From positions 9,019,590 to 9,083,589 of the forward strand of contig KL647288.1 in assembly GCA_000727475.1 (NCBI GenBank): a stretch of DNA of 64,000 nt, given 5' to 3'. The notes beneath the pieces were generated by a model. That model saw only the letters and a list, made by a program, of their open reading frames with translations. It ran no database searches and was not told the DNA's origin. The stretch comes from Sarcocystis neurona. Taxonomy: Eukaryota; Apicomplexa; Conoidasida; Eucoccidiorida; Sarcocystidae. Every line of letters begins with the position of its first letter. Position 1 is the stretch's first letter. Of the stretch, positions 22,779 to 36,892 are shown piece after piece. A program made the translations under genes and the position numbers.

Positions 22779-24246
22779 GATATCTTCCTACCTCCATCTG
22801 GGACAGGCGTCCTCTTCTCACTCTTTTGTCCATTCCTTCACTTCTTCGACTGCGAGTGGATGGGAAGAAACGACATTTTTGCTGCTGTCGCTTGCATGCG
22901 GCTGCGCCGCTGCGGCGCTGCTGCTTACGTGCTTCTTGAAGAGATCGCTGTTGCTGCGATACTGGCGCGCCCACCTGAAGCTCTCGCAGCAGCAGCAGCA
23001 GCAACAACGTCCGCAGCAGCAGCAGCACGAGCGGCAGCGCGGTAGGGTTGTGTCAGGCGATGTACCGACAGCGGGAGAAAGACGGAAGAGAGAGCAACGA
23101 GGTGGTGCTGCTGCTATTGCCTTGGGCTGGTTGTCTTGCGTCTTTGCGCGCATGTGTGCTTCTAAAGCGGCTGCTTCTGTTCCTGCGGCGAAGGAGAAGA
23201 TGTGCTTTTTCTGGCGTCGGTGCCTCTGCAGGGCGGCAACAGCAGCAGCCCACGGGTGTCGACGGGCCTTGCTGCTGCTTGCCGTTCACGGCCATAGACG
23301 GCCTGCGTATGCAGTGGCGAAGCTGCAGCAGCAGCTCGTCCGGTACGTACGAGCAGCGGAAGAGAGAGACGCGAGAAGCAGCGCGCTACGGCGTTCAGAA
23401 CCATTCTTCTTGTACAGACCTGTGCAGCAGCTGCCTTTTGGCGAAGTTGCAGTGTCGCCCGACGATTCAAGTCACGAGGAAGGCTCCGAGTGTGAAGCTG
23501 CTCCTGCTGCTAGAGGATTTGCTGCTGCTGCTGCTGGCGTAAGAGGTACTCAAGCTGCTGCTGCAGTCGCACACGAAGATTTTGGCGAAGAGGACGACGT
23601 CGATCCTGCCGCCTTTTTTGCTACGCAGCAAAGTGGGGGGAAGAAGAAGGGGATGCTGCTGCCGCGGCACGTTCGACACCGGGAACGACATACCGAGACA
23701 GCAGCGGCGGACCAAGGGAAGAGCAGGGGAGAGGAAACAGCGTCACACCTGTACCAGTCTTCGTCGGAAAGAACAGAGAAAAGAGCACTGCGAAGGAGAA
23801 GGCATTCCTCCACGTGTAGCGAGAACACGAGGGGCAGCACCAGAAGCACTAGCAACGAAAGCGAGACGCGCGTCCTCAACAGCAGCGGCATCTCCGGCAT
23901 GTTGATGACAAACAGCGGCAGCAGCCGCGGAGGGAGAGATTGTCCTCACAGAAGAAGCAGTACTAATAGCAGCAGCAGCACTCACGCAAGCCGTGATACA
24001 CCCCCTCTACGAGAAAAGCGGAGAAAATTCGTCAAAAGCAAAGAAAAGGGTCGCAGAAACGTCACCTTTGCTGCTTCCGATACTGGCTCCTCAGCGCGTG
24101 CAGAGGAAATGACTCTCAGAGAACGCATCACCGCATTCGGAGCACGCAGGGGCCTGTCACCGGTAGAGACCCTGCTGCTGTATCCACGGCTGGTGCTGCT
24201 GCTGCGCAAGGAGAAGGCAAAGAAGCAGGCGAAGGAGGAGAGGTAG
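22779..24246 (+). CDS. Unrecognised protein, long 3'-terminal exon
   Basis: A frame open from about 22567 runs to TAG at 24244-24246. It contains no ATG before about 23150, but an excellent acceptor (gttttcttttttttcag, ending 22778) suggests the exon begins at 22779, with 5' exons upstream not located. An upstream mid-exon is possible at about 22441-22510, between a tctgcgcag acceptor and GTAAAG. The predicted protein has a hydrophobic stretch (FLLLSLACGCAAAALLL), a glutamine run, a region with aromatic and acidic residues (EPFFLYRPVQQLPFGEVAVS), a basic Ser-rich middle, and a charged helical C-terminus (VLLLRKEKAKKQAKEER). No family motif is recognised. Other frames near 22780-23045 also read protein-like, so the N-terminal part is uncertain; the C-terminal half is the best supported. 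Confidence 0.5.
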
Positions 24247-26498
24247 AAAGAGGTACACCGCGACATTAAACGGTTCCCCCGTCCTTTAAGAACACCCGCC
24301 GCAGGGTAGCTGCTGCAAGGGCAGCTGCCATTTTGCTGTGATTGCGTCTTCGTGCCGACCACCGCTTAGTCCCTACGAGAATGCGATGGATGTAGTGGAA
24401 ACCAGGGAGTTGATATGCCCCCCTGTTCGGAGAAATCTGGACATGTGCGGGTGTGTGTACGTCGTGTCTACATGGAACGAGTGACAAGAATACAAATTTA
24501 CATGCATTTGTGGATGCCCACGTGCATGTGGCAGTGGGCTGACACGTGTATGTGTGTGTGGATTATGGACGCTTGGAGAGGGTTACAGCCGCGTGTAGAC
24601 CCTGTGAGTACAGTATCTAGTAGAAATATACATGGACGTATGTGCGTATCTACGTGTGTACACAGAGGCGTAGCGTCGCGAATAAACATGTGGATGGCCT
24701 TCTCTTTGTATCTGTGCCTCTGAGCTCTCCCGTTTCGTCTACATTTGTACGTGTATACTCGTATCCCTTGACGTGTGCGAAGTATGAAGATGGGAGTTTC
24801 TTCTATTTCCGGGGGCGCCGGAGAAGTGAGGGCGAGGCGGTGAACCGGTGCGTGTGTGAAGGATTTGCTGAGACACTCAATTTCAGTCACGCGACAGGAA
24901 TTGTTGACTGGATGACTGCTCGAATTTCATCACGGCTGAAGAGAACTGCTGTATAGGTGCACATTCATGCCTGTGGCTCTTTCTTTGTATATATATACGT
25001 ATATGTATATATATCCGTCTGTGTCTCTGTCTTTATATTTATATGTATATATATAGATGCATTTCCATGACTAGAAGACATATGTATATATATGTATATA
25101 CGTATCGCACCTCGGAGGCGTCGACATTCTGACGATACGACGACATTTAATAGGAGGGAGGGAAACCGAGAGATATTAAATGGAAATTGAAGCGACTGTT
25201 GGCGCGCTTCTCCAGGGGAACCCGTGCTCCTGGAGTCAGCACGACGAGAACGAGTCCAGAATCTCTCTGCCGCTCCTTACACACACGTGTGTATGCGTAT
25301 CTATATACACACGTATATAGGTCTGTCCTTGTATATCTCTGGTATTTGTCTGGATGGCGTACATCCATACGTGACCAACGTACACGTACAGACAGATACA
25401 AGTTATCACAAAAAGGGAGAACGAAGATTTGCCGTAGCCACCGGGTATCGTGAAGACGCTTCCGATACCACAACTCCCAGAGAAGACGAGAAACTACACT
25501 TAAAGTGTCCAGGAGAAGAAACCCCACACACGAAGTCGTTGAAGGCGGTGTACCCGCAGTTGCGATGCAGTGTACACACCCCTGAGGTCAATTTCTACGC
25601 TTCGGCGAAGACAGAGTCGAAGACGAACACGCTGCTGCGGTGTACGTACACCAGCGTGCGACACCAAAACGAGCGCACGCGCCTCCGAGAACACGAGAGG
25701 CAGTGAACCTCCGCCAGAGGGACGGTGCTTTTTGAACGTAAGAACTGACAAAAAAACCTTCCGCGGTATCCACACACCAGCCGCTTCGACGTATATTACC
25801 CTCGGCGGAACACGTGACTACGGTTGGCAAGACTAGGCCTCCATGAGGCGATGCACTGCGTAAAAAACAGATACATGACTGCGCTGCGAGAGCAGCGGCG
25901 GTCTGCATACCACAAGTGCTGCAAGGGTAAGCTGCATTTACAAACCTTCGACGAAGCCGTGTGCTGCGGTGTATGTACACCCCACTGGCAGCACGACCTT
26001 GCACTGCACTGGACTGCGATCTTCCACTGCGCAGCACTGGACTGCGACCTGGGACAGTCACGAGGAAGGATATGGTGTCACGTGTCTGTGCACCAGACGA
26101 GAAGACTTCCGCAGTGTACGTACACCCGAGAATGTACCTTGCCCGCGACGTCCCCTACAAAAACGAAGTGCGCTGATGTGCATCCAGAAAATGTGGTGTG
26201 CGTTTCAGAAGACTTAGCAACTGGTATGGTGTACGTACACCGGAAAATCTCGCAGTGTGCGTACAGCGCACTCGTTCGCACATTAACGGTCGGAATTCAA
26301 ATTCCTCCAGAAATGCTTTATTGTCTCATAAGATCCTGTAGTGAGAACAGCCAGACACCGCACATCGATCAACCTCGCCGGTAATCTACGCGCTGCCCAT
26401 ACATCTACGCGAGGCACACATACTCACAGACATGCATATGGAAGTCAGTGAGAGGTCAGCGGCAGAGGACATTCGGCAAAGGCATAACATACTGCGCG
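24247..26498. other. Convergent intergenic region between the 22.8 kb gene and the carrier gene
   Basis: No supported gene. TATATG microsatellites lie at 24985-25110. + strand frames at 25224-25706 and 25824-26384 are open and of mixed composition, but they repeatedly read Tyr-Thr/Val-His-Arg words created by the palindromes listed separately. They could be a degenerate coding repeat; no domain or splice evidence supports this. Confidence 0.4.
25639..26241. repeat. Four GGTGTAYGTACACC palindromes in 0.6 kb
   Basis: GGTGTACGTACACC at 25639-25652, GGTGTATGTACACC at 25968-25981, AGTGTACGTACACC at 26113-26126 and GGTGTACGTACACC at 26228-26241. They are usually preceded by GC or CTGC. Half-site or relaxed copies lie near 25552 and 25570. 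The group sits in the gap between two convergent genes, just downstream of the carrier stop codon on the minus strand. Confidence 0.8.
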
Positions 26499-29400
26499 TC
26501 AGAGAAAACAAAAGAAGGGAAAGATATTGCTGGATAGATCTTCGGTAAAGATGGAGATACACGAAGAGGTTAGCAACGACAGCTTCCTCATCACAGTCCG
26601 AATGTGTGCTGCACAAAAAGCCAGAGACAGCGTCTCAGCTGCGGGACACGGAGTTGTCAGCGCTGTTCCTCTAGCTTCACAAATCCGCAAGCAATCTCAA
26701 CGCAGCAATCTGTATTGCCGTTTTCTTCTTTACATTCTGTAAGTTCAGCGGACTCGCGGTACACATGCGAACTAGTCTCGGCCGTGGCGCAGACGGACAC
26801 ATTTTTTCTGCGGTAGCGTAACTGGCATGCTTTCTCTCCGGAAAAAGACGTGCGTGCTGCTGCTGCTAAATCTACCTCTCTGGGCGCATGCACACAGGCG
26901 TACACGCCCAGAACAATCCTGCGGAGAAGCGTTTTCTGCTACAGTTCGTCGTGTCCTCTGCATGCGCTTGCCGCCGAGAAAAAGGAAAAAAAAAGACGTA
27001 GTACACACTCACCCCAGCAAATCCCAGTGGCAGGCGCGCTGAGTAGTACCCGGGTCGACGTCCCCTGCAGGAGTAACTCGCAGATGCGCAGCAGGAGCGA
27101 GACGGAATGACGTAGCAGCAGGAAGAAGCGCAAAACGCGGCACCAGCAGCAGCAGCAACCCCTCGTGTCCACACAGCAAAAATCGTCGCGGCGGCGCCAA
27201 ACACGGCAACAACTGCTGCAACCTCTCTGCGAACAACCGCGGAGCATATAACAAAGATATCTTCCCCAGCAACGACAGCAGCAGCTAAAAAGGCCCGCGG
27301 CCCACAGAAGAATCGTGTGTCGACCCTGCAGCATATAAAGACGCATTCCGTCGCCGAAGCGCTGCAGACAGCGGCGAGACTCAACCGGCAGCCGCCAAAT
27401 GAAGAAGCAGCACAGCACCCGCGGGCGACAGCAACAGCTCCAGACACCAGCAGCAGCAGGCGCAACGCAAGAAGAGGAACCCGCAGCAGTCGCAGCAGTC
27501 GCGGCAGCAGCTGCAGCAGCAAGCAGACCCACGCAGCAGCCAGCAGCGCGGCGCACAGCGTGTACACGGCGCAGCAGCAGCGGATACACATTTCTTCTCA
27601 AAAGCAGAGCAGGTGGTCCCGCTACAGCAGGGAGTCGCTGACGCAGGAGGAAGAAACGCACTGCAGCAGCCACCCTCCCTCGCGCACATAAACTCAAAGA
27701 AGAAAATGTTCACGACCCGTCTCTTCTAGTCAGGCAACACCATAAAAGGCAGACAGACAGCTACAACCAAATCTGCGGCAGATATAGGCAGCAATCAGCA
27801 GCAGCAGCAAAGGCCACGACCGCACACAAAGACGTAGAGACCCATAGAGAGATATAATGAAGAAAGGCCTACTGTAGTCACACTGCACGCGCGACCATAC
27901 GTATACATACATGTATCCATACGTATGGCAAGAGAAATCGTGCAACACACGTACAGATATATACATCTATACACATGAGTACACCTACGTCTGCATAGAT
28001 ATACAATCTACGGAGTCGCTCCGTGAATATATCTACTCATCCTTCCCTTAGTCACAGTTGCATACATACTACCACATATAATATATACGCATGTATGTGT
28101 AGACGAACGGACAAGGTTTATACGTATATATTACTTGTACATGAGGAACCAGCGTATACAGATATATGTGAACGTGTCCTTAGAATATGCTTACATATAA
28201 ACATTTGTACATACATATATATATATATATCTTACGAGTATGTCTGTAACGATTCTATTGATATGCGGATGTCTCTGTGCTAAGATTATCTTCATAGATA
28301 AACATGTTCTACAAGTATCTTTACATGCACAATACGCACACATTTATATATATACAGACATATATATGGGCGTATGTGTGTAATCACTGTATACATATAT
28401 AGGCGTCTGGATACTAAGAGTATCTTCATAATAAACATTGCAGATTTGTATGTGAAGAGGAAATAAGAGAAGACCGAGAAACGGACGTACTCGCCAGAAC
28501 CCTCGCAGCCCTTCCTCTCGAAAAATGATGCGGATGGCACTGAGGATGGACTGCATGCGGGCACACACACACACACACATATATACAAGAGAAGGCGTCA
28601 GAGCGGCAGCAGGGGAAAAGTAAAGCACCTGCAAGAGTGGTGCCGCAGGGAAGGCAAGAAAATGAGAATCCGTCCCGTTATCGCGAGGTGGACGCACAGA
28701 CGCTGGTGCGCGCCGAAGTGGCGAAAAGGAAAGGTGAGGAAAATTGACAAAGAAACAGCGGCAGAACCCACACGCGCGGCACCTCCCTCGCAGCAGCAGC
28801 AGCAGAGACGGTAGGAACAGCAGCAGGGCAACCGACCACCAGCAACCGCACCCAAACAACTGCAAAACAGCAGCAGCAACGGGGACAGCAGAACGGCACC
28901 GGCTGCAGCAGCAGCAGCAACACAGCAGCAGCAGCAACACAGCAGCAGCAGCCGTACAACAGCAGCAGTACGTCATCAGCAGCAGCAGTACAGCAACAGC
29001 AGCAATACACCAATAACAACAGCAGCACGACAGCACGCCAGCAGCATGGCAGCAGCACGGCAGCTGCAGCAGAACGGCAGCAGCAGCAGCACAGCAGCTC
29101 CAGCAACACGTCAGCAGCAGCGGCAGCGACATACTAGTTACAGTTGCAAGGGAGGGGGGGAGAGGTGGGGCGTTCGCCGAGTCGACGCAGCAACCGCAGC
29201 AGCAGTAGCAGTGCCGCGCTAAGAAAGGTAGACGAAGAGCACGACGACGTGGTTGATATATTTGCTACTGCTCAAGTAAAATTTTCTTCTCGCTTGCCAT
29301 CGCCTACGTGCCGGCAAAATGCAGAGACTTTTGCACATCTACTGTGGACACGTAGATATACGCCGGACAGAAAGACGTTCATATATAATACGCACGGACA

Positions 29401-32316
29401 CACACAAGGCCACAAATACATGTATATATACACTTAAATACGTAAAGATACACGTAGAAACACGGGGATCAATATCTACACGCATGTGGACCAATCTTAC
29501 ATATATATCTATACATAAATATATACACATATATGTATGTATATACACGGAGAGAGAAAGAAGGACGGGAGAGGCAGGAGTGCACCGTATTAACAAAGTT
29601 ACAGAACATCTATATTTATACTTGTGCATATATATATATATATATATATGGATGAACATTTCATACATATATATATATATATATATATTTCTGTTTGTGA
29701 ATATTCTCACATACGTCTACATGGTTGAAACTCCGATATGTATCCATTTACACGCATATCCGTTTGTTTCGTGTTGTTCATCCGAACACATACCTACAAA
29801 GATCTCACACCTCTATAGCTACACACATGTGTGTATATATATATATATATGTATACATATTTCTCTTGCAGTTATACGTGTACAGGTGCGCGGGGGTGGC
29901 ACACATACATACATACGTACATACATACATACATACGTACCTACGTACATACATATACACATCCATCCATTCATACATCCGTACATAGGCACGCACATAC
30001 ATATATATATATGTACATACACCTCATGAATACATACATACATACATACATACATACATGTACATTCACCCCATAAATACATACGTCTATCCATACATAC
30101 ATACATACATACATCCCACTGATACATACATACATACATACATAGATATACACATACGTCATACATACATAAACCCGTATAAACACACAGATACAGACAT
30201 TTATTTATACTTGCAGGTGTGCACACATACGTCTACATCTGCGTGTATAGAGAGGAAGAGAGAGGCGGAAGTAATGGAGAATTTTTTCAAAGCGCAGGGA
30301 ACAAAAAGGGGACGCCGAAGTGAGGGGGAAGGGGCCGCCGCCGAAGAAGTGAGGAAGAACAGGCTATTGCAGATGAAAAAGAGAAGCGTGCGTAGGGGAC
30401 AGCGGGTGGCTGACCGTGTACTTCCTAGCAACGCGGCCAGGAACAAACGGAGTTGGCCCGCCGGTTGTTACGCCTCCTCCCGCTCCGCTGCTGCTCGTGC
30501 TGCAGTAGCCGCGCACGTGTCGCGCTGTCGCACGACGTGCTGTTTGCTGCTGCTGCTGCTGCCGCGCAAGCGCTTCCTGCTGCTTCGAAGCAAACCCAGC
30601 ACCCCACACGCACAGCAGCAGCGACGAGGAGTCTCAACACATTCTGTCTTGGCCTGAACGGAACTACTTGTTACCGCAGCAGCACCAGCAGCAACTGCTG
30701 GGGCAGCTGCAGCAGCCGGCCAGAACACCTGCACCACGTCCACAGCATGTCCTGCAGCAGCACCAGCAGCAGTCGCACATCGCTACGCGCCCACCCGCGG
30801 CCTGGCCACTGCTGCAAAGAAGCCCCATGCCGACAGCAGGACCTCCCCCGCTACCGCAGCAGCACAACACGGCTACAGCGCCAGCACCGCTACAACAGCC
30901 GCACGGGGTTATCAAACCAGCAGGGCCCGCAGCAGCACACACATACCCATACACATACGTATGCACATATACATACATACATACATACACACGTGCTTAT
31001 ACCTATATATATACGTATATGGCACATAGACACGGATGACATATATACATATGACACATATACATACGACACATACACGTACGACGTATATACATATGAC
31101 GTACATATGTATTACACATGACATACATATATATGACATAGATACATATAACAGATATATAGTACACCAGCAGCAGTCGACCAGGGGAGGGCGAGCCTGA
31201 GCAGCTGGGCCTCAGCAGGTGCTGCGCATGTGGAAGCGCACCGACGACGCGTGTCAACACTTCTAAAGAGAGCCAAGTGTTTTACCACGGCCGAGCTGAA
31301 CGTCGGTTTATCTTCGTGGTTCTTCAGCAAAAATACCTCCTACTCCCCTACATCCTTGCGCACCTCAACGCGCGTACACATCATATATATATACGTGGGT
31401 ACAAATACGTGTGTGTGTACACACATATATACATACAGAGAGAAATAGATGAGTGTGTTGATATGTACCACATGTGTATGTACATACACAGATATTTATA
31501 CGTATAGACCTGGGTACGAATATTATATATGTTTGTATATATGGAGAGCGAGGAGGACGTGCGCACAGCTGTAAGATGCGTAGAGGCGAGATACCACGGA
31601 AAGACGACCTTGCAAGAGGGAGATACATGCAGCCGCAGGGCGAGCATGGAAGAGCAGAACGCGTGGGAAGCGGCGCAGCAGCAGAGAAGCGGGGAGGACG
31701 AAAGGGAGGGGAAAACTGCTGTCTACCTGCTGCAAATAACAATCCTGCGTTTGTAGTCGCGTTTTGATAACATCCAGAGGAGTGGATATCAACCCGGCCA
31801 CTCCCCCGCTCAGTCCTGCAGGCAAAACAAAAAAGGGGGGCACACATCAAAGAAGGAAAAGAACGCGGGCCGCATCAACGACACAACGCACTGTCACAGG
31901 CACTGGACACAAAAAACCAGCGGCAAACACAGTTAATACATACACATATGTATACACATATATGTTATATGTCTCTCTGTTCATACACAGCTTATATACA
32001 TATGTATATATGTGGACACCACATGCAAGTAAAGGGAGGAAGACAAATAAACATACATATATATGTATGCACACACACACATACATACTACATATATACA
32101 TGTATGTGAAATATATACATATATGTATATATATACTTATGTGTAAGGAAGCATTTCATCATCTACTTACACACATCCATATACACGCAGATACATCTTC
32201 ACCATACAGAAAACTCCGATGAACTGGCAAACTCATTTCTTCCTTTGTATACATATACATATGTAGTCCTACTAATCTATCGTACTTGCCAGTTTGTCGC
32301 CTGTCGCTACATATCC

Positions 32317-32348
<32 letters not shown>

Positions 32349-35300
32349 GTATATATATATGTATATATATATGTATATATATATATATGTATATGTATAT
32401 ATATATGTATATATTTCTGCTCGATATGTGTTCGCGTAGATTGATCTCGAGAGAGGGAGAGACCGACAAATATGACCTTGGAGGGTGCGGTAGTTTTTTT
32501 TTTAATCTGTCTTACTTCCCCCAGCTACTATATTTACGTATAGACAGAAACATCACATATATAAACTGAGGAATATATACATACATACATATATATGGGC
32601 TATAATGTAATGTATACACACGTATATATACACCCACAGAAAAGTAGATCTGTCAAAAAGATGTAATCCGTATGTACACACCAATTTGTAAATACGATAC
32701 ACACATACTCCGCCATACATATATTACCATCAGCTATCTACGCATACATATATATATACATCTCTCTCTGTATGTATATGGATAGGTAAAATACACATAT
32801 ATATATATACATCTCTTTCTCCGTATATATATGGATAGGTGAAATATCTATATATATATATACACATCTCTCTCTATATGTACATGGATAGATAAAATAT
32901 CTACACGTATATATATATATATATCTCTATGTATATGGTCAGGTAAAATATCTACACCCGCGAAAATTCTCCTTTGAAAGTATACTGGTACACGCACATA
33001 TACAGACACATAAGCACATATGTATATATGTATATATATATATACTTATTTGCTGCTTTGTACACACATGTAGATATGTGCACTTCACGGAAAAGAAAGG
33101 AGTGCTTTTAAAGATGAAGATTTTCATCCGAACTGTGTCGCACGTCTTTGTGTACCGGCGCATAAGAAGTAGAACGGGAGATTCTGCACAGAGGTGGCAT
33201 TCACAGCCGCATCCGAAGGCGAAGAAGCCGCAGGAGACGGAGACGCCGGCCCCGCAGCAGCAGGGGCAGCGCGAGAAGCAGCGTCTGCCTGCTGCTGCGA
33301 AGGATCGCGCAGCAGCAGCTGCTTGAGCATTTCGTTTACGCAGACGAGCGTTGCACCATGCGGGACGTTCAGCAGCAGCGTCGCCGGGAAACTTCTACAC
33401 AAAGCAACTGCTCCTTCTTCCCTAACAATAGTCATGAGGCACTCCGACACACTCCTGCAACAGCAGCAGCACCAGGACCAGCGAGACGCGCACTACACAA
33501 CAGGTGCAGCAGCCGCAAGAGGCGCAATACAGAAGAGCAGCAGCAGCCGCAAGAGGCGCAGCATAGCAGCAGCAGCAGCGGCAGGAGGCGCAACACAGAG
33601 CAGCAGCAGCAAGGGGCGCAGCACGGGGGCAGTGGCAAGACGCGCAATAGAGCAGCAGTGTCAAGAGGCGCCATGGCAGCAGCCATACAAAATAGGAAGC
33701 AGGCCTCCGAAGACTTTCCTGCAGTAGGAGCGGCGGCAACATGCGTCACAGCAGCACCAGCAGCGCGCGACAGCAGCAGCGGTCACAGAAACTTGGCACG
33801 AACGTCTCCGACACGCCCTGCAGCAGTCGCAAGGACGCAGCAGCGGCGACACTCTCACGTCAAAAGGGTGCTCGCGGAGGAGGACAAGAGCAGTGCAGCA
33901 GCAGCAGCAGCCGCAGCGGGGTTTGCAAGAGCGCAACAGCGTCGCACTGGTGTGCCAGCAGCAGCAGACTTTTTCGCAGCAGCAGCACCACCCGGTCGTC
34001 GACACGGCGGAGGAAAACAGCAGCAGCAGCACGGCAGCGCGCCAGAGCCGACTGCGACCAGAGAGAGAACAGCAAAAACAAACGTACCGGTAGCAGCCCA
34101 GTTGCAATCTTTGCTTCACAACGTCCATGGGCGTAAGGACAACGTCGTGGGCAACCGTAGCGAGACCACCGCAGACAAGCGACTCAACGGCTGAAAGCTC
34201 GGGTTGCTCTGCTGCTGTCTCTTCTTCTTCTTCTTCTCTGAGCCGTCGCGTGACTGCTGGCGCTGGTGCTTGCCCGTCTCGTGCTGCCCCGTCCCAAGGA
34301 ACTGCCGCTGCAACTGCTTCCTCAAACGCAGGACCAGGAGGAGACGGGAGAGACGGAGGAGCAGCAGGTGCTGCTGCTGTTGCTGCGTCTCCGGAGGACA
34401 GTCCTACTGCGTCCCCTCGGCATATCTCAGAGAAAAAACCGGGTTGGTCGTCCCCGTTCTCACTGGTGGTGCCCTCGCTGCTGCGCGTGTCCCCGTTGTT
34501 GCTCTCAGCGTTGCGGCTGCTGCGGTCGTTGCCGTGATGACCCCTGCCCTTCGACGCGCTGCTGGCGAAACGCAGGACGGGCGCGGCAGCCGCAGCAGGT
34601 ACTGCTGCACTTCCGAAGGGCTGCCGGGCAGCGCACTCGTGTGGGGCAGCAGCAGCAACGGTGCCGGGCGCCGCGGCAGCAGGAGGCTGCTCAGCAGCAG
34701 CCGGAAGAAGCGCAGAGAGGTTCCTGCCTTTTCGGCCGAGAAAACAGTTGCGCGCTTCTTCGTAGCAAATGAAGTAAAGCGCATGGGCAGGGACACATCC
34801 AGAAGCGACAGCAGACGCTCCCCGGTAGAAGCGTAGCGCCCCACCTTCTCTGTACAGCGACCGCGCTGCCGACAACACCGACGCGGCCTGCTGCGGTAAT
34901 TCTGCTGCTGCACCCATTTCCACCTGCCTGCCCGCTGCTGCTGCTGCTGCGAAGGCTCGTTGGCCTCCTCCTCTTGCTGCCGCTTCCGCTACCGCTGCTG
35001 CTGTGCGATATCCTCCTCCTACTGCGACCGTAGGCACCGATATCCCTGCTGCAAGCGGACACCCTGCTGCTGTTGTTGTTGCTCGACAGACAGCTGCTCC
35101 TGCTGCTGCAGCATATCTTCCAATCGCCACTTCGCAGCTGCTTCCTGCTGTCGCCCGCGTGGCGCCTGCCGCCACCGCTGGTCGAGAAGACGCGCTTCGG
35201 CGAGCAGCTGTTTCTCTCAGTCCGGCTATTCCTCCTCCTCCTTCCGCTGCTTCCTCCCGCCAGCGGAGATCTGCTGCTGCGGCGGCCCTTGTTCGCAAGC

Positions 35301-36860
35301 TCTCACTGCCTCCGCCTGCTGCGAAAACTGCTGCTGCTGTTGAACGCCCTCCCCGCGCTGCCGGGTGCGCTGCTACACGAAAACAACCACCTGCTACTGC
35401 TGCTGCAGACTCTGTCTCTCCCCTCCTTCGAGCAGCAGCAGCGATGCGAGTGACGTCCAACGGAGAAGCCAACATCTGCAACGCAGCAACAGAAAACGCC
35501 TGGTGCAGCGGACGACGCACAACGACAGCAGCAGCAGCCCCAGGCCGACAAACAGCGGCAGAAGCGCAGGAAGCTGCTGTTGCTTCTGTCGAAGGGGGCG
35601 GGACAAAGGGTGGCACCGGCTTTGAGAAAGGCAAAGAAGACGCCCCGGCGGCTACTGCGACAGCTGGGGATGGAGGAAAACCAACAAATCCACGTGCTGC
35701 TGTCTCGAAGGTGGAGAAGCTGCTACCACCAGGAGAACGCAAGCGTCGAACAACTCGCCGACAGTACTGCTCCTGCTGCGGCATCGTCATGTGATGTCGC
35801 TGCAGAACTTTCTGCAGTTGTTGGTCGCTGTAGATATGTTGCAGCGTCAGACGCGCCTCCTGATACTGCGTCACAGCGTCCTGCAGCACCTGCCGCCCAC
35901 GCTCGTACCCCAGCCCGCAAAGCGGCTTCTGTTGCTGCTGCTGCTGCTGTGGGAGCTGCACAAGGCATGTCCTTGCTTGGTGCACCTGCGCACGCAGCGC
36001 ATGCGCCCGGTGCTGCTGCTGCTGCAGCAGCAGCGCAGCGTCCATATCTGCAGCATCATTGAGCCGCAGCAGTGGTCGGCGACGAGGGAAACCAGAAGAA
36101 GCAGCAGCAGCGCCACGTGTAGCAGCAGGAGGAAAAGAGTGGAAAGGTACAGCAGGAGGAAGAGAATTCAGCGGACGTGCGGCAGCAGCTCTCGCGGTGG
36201 CAGAAGGAGGTGGACGCGATGCCGCTGCAAACCGGCGGCGCGGCGCTTTTCCAGCAGAACGGAGAGAACGGGCGGCAGCAGCAAAGTGCGTGAGGGGAGG
36301 ACGCACAGCACAAACCCCGGCATGCCGCGCCGCCCCTGCCGGGGGGGTTGCAGCAGAGGCAGCAGCAGAGGCAGCGGGAAACGGGACGGAGGCAGAGAAC
36401 GGGACGGCAGCAGCTGCTGAGGACGTGGACGCGATGTTGCTGCTTGTGGGCACGGCCGAAGAAAAGGAAGAAAAGGTAGCGGCAGCAGCAGCAGCACGTG
36501 CGACAGGAATGTGAGAAGGCAGGCGCGCAGCCGCCCGGCGAGTGAACGGTGAAGCAGCAGCAGCGTCAGCGCAGCAAGCAGGACACGCACGCACAGAAGC
36601 AGCAGGACACCCAGAAGTCGCAACAGCTGCGGCTGCCGAGGAGGAAGAAGCGGCAGCAGCAGACGCGGCAGACAAAGCCTGGACCCGCGTCTTCAAAGTA
36701 TCGAGCGGGTACATCGCAAGATGCTCCATCAGCCCAGCGCAGCTTCCTGCTGCTGCGTGAAAAGCAAAAGGCCAGTCTCCCTGCCATTCCTCCCATTCTA
36801 GCGCCTTGTCCACAGACGCTGCTGCTGCTAACGAATTACTGTTCCTGCTCTGGCCTACTC

Positions 36861-36892
<32 letters not shown>

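Noticed and set aside
26290..26312. tRNA-like T-arm in GGAATTCAAATTCC
   Set aside because: It is a simple palindrome without the 7-base loop, and no acceptor or anticodon arms surround it.
27250..27340. Alternative last carrier exon reading [20 protein letters not shown] on the minus strand
   Set aside because: It looks like a carrier sixth helix, but no acceptor gives the needed phase. The exon at 27064-27013 ([17 protein letters not shown]) fits both phase and family better.
29831..30240. Open frames of Tyr, Ile, His and Thr runs on both strands
   Set aside because: They are translations of ACAT and TATA microsatellites within an intron.
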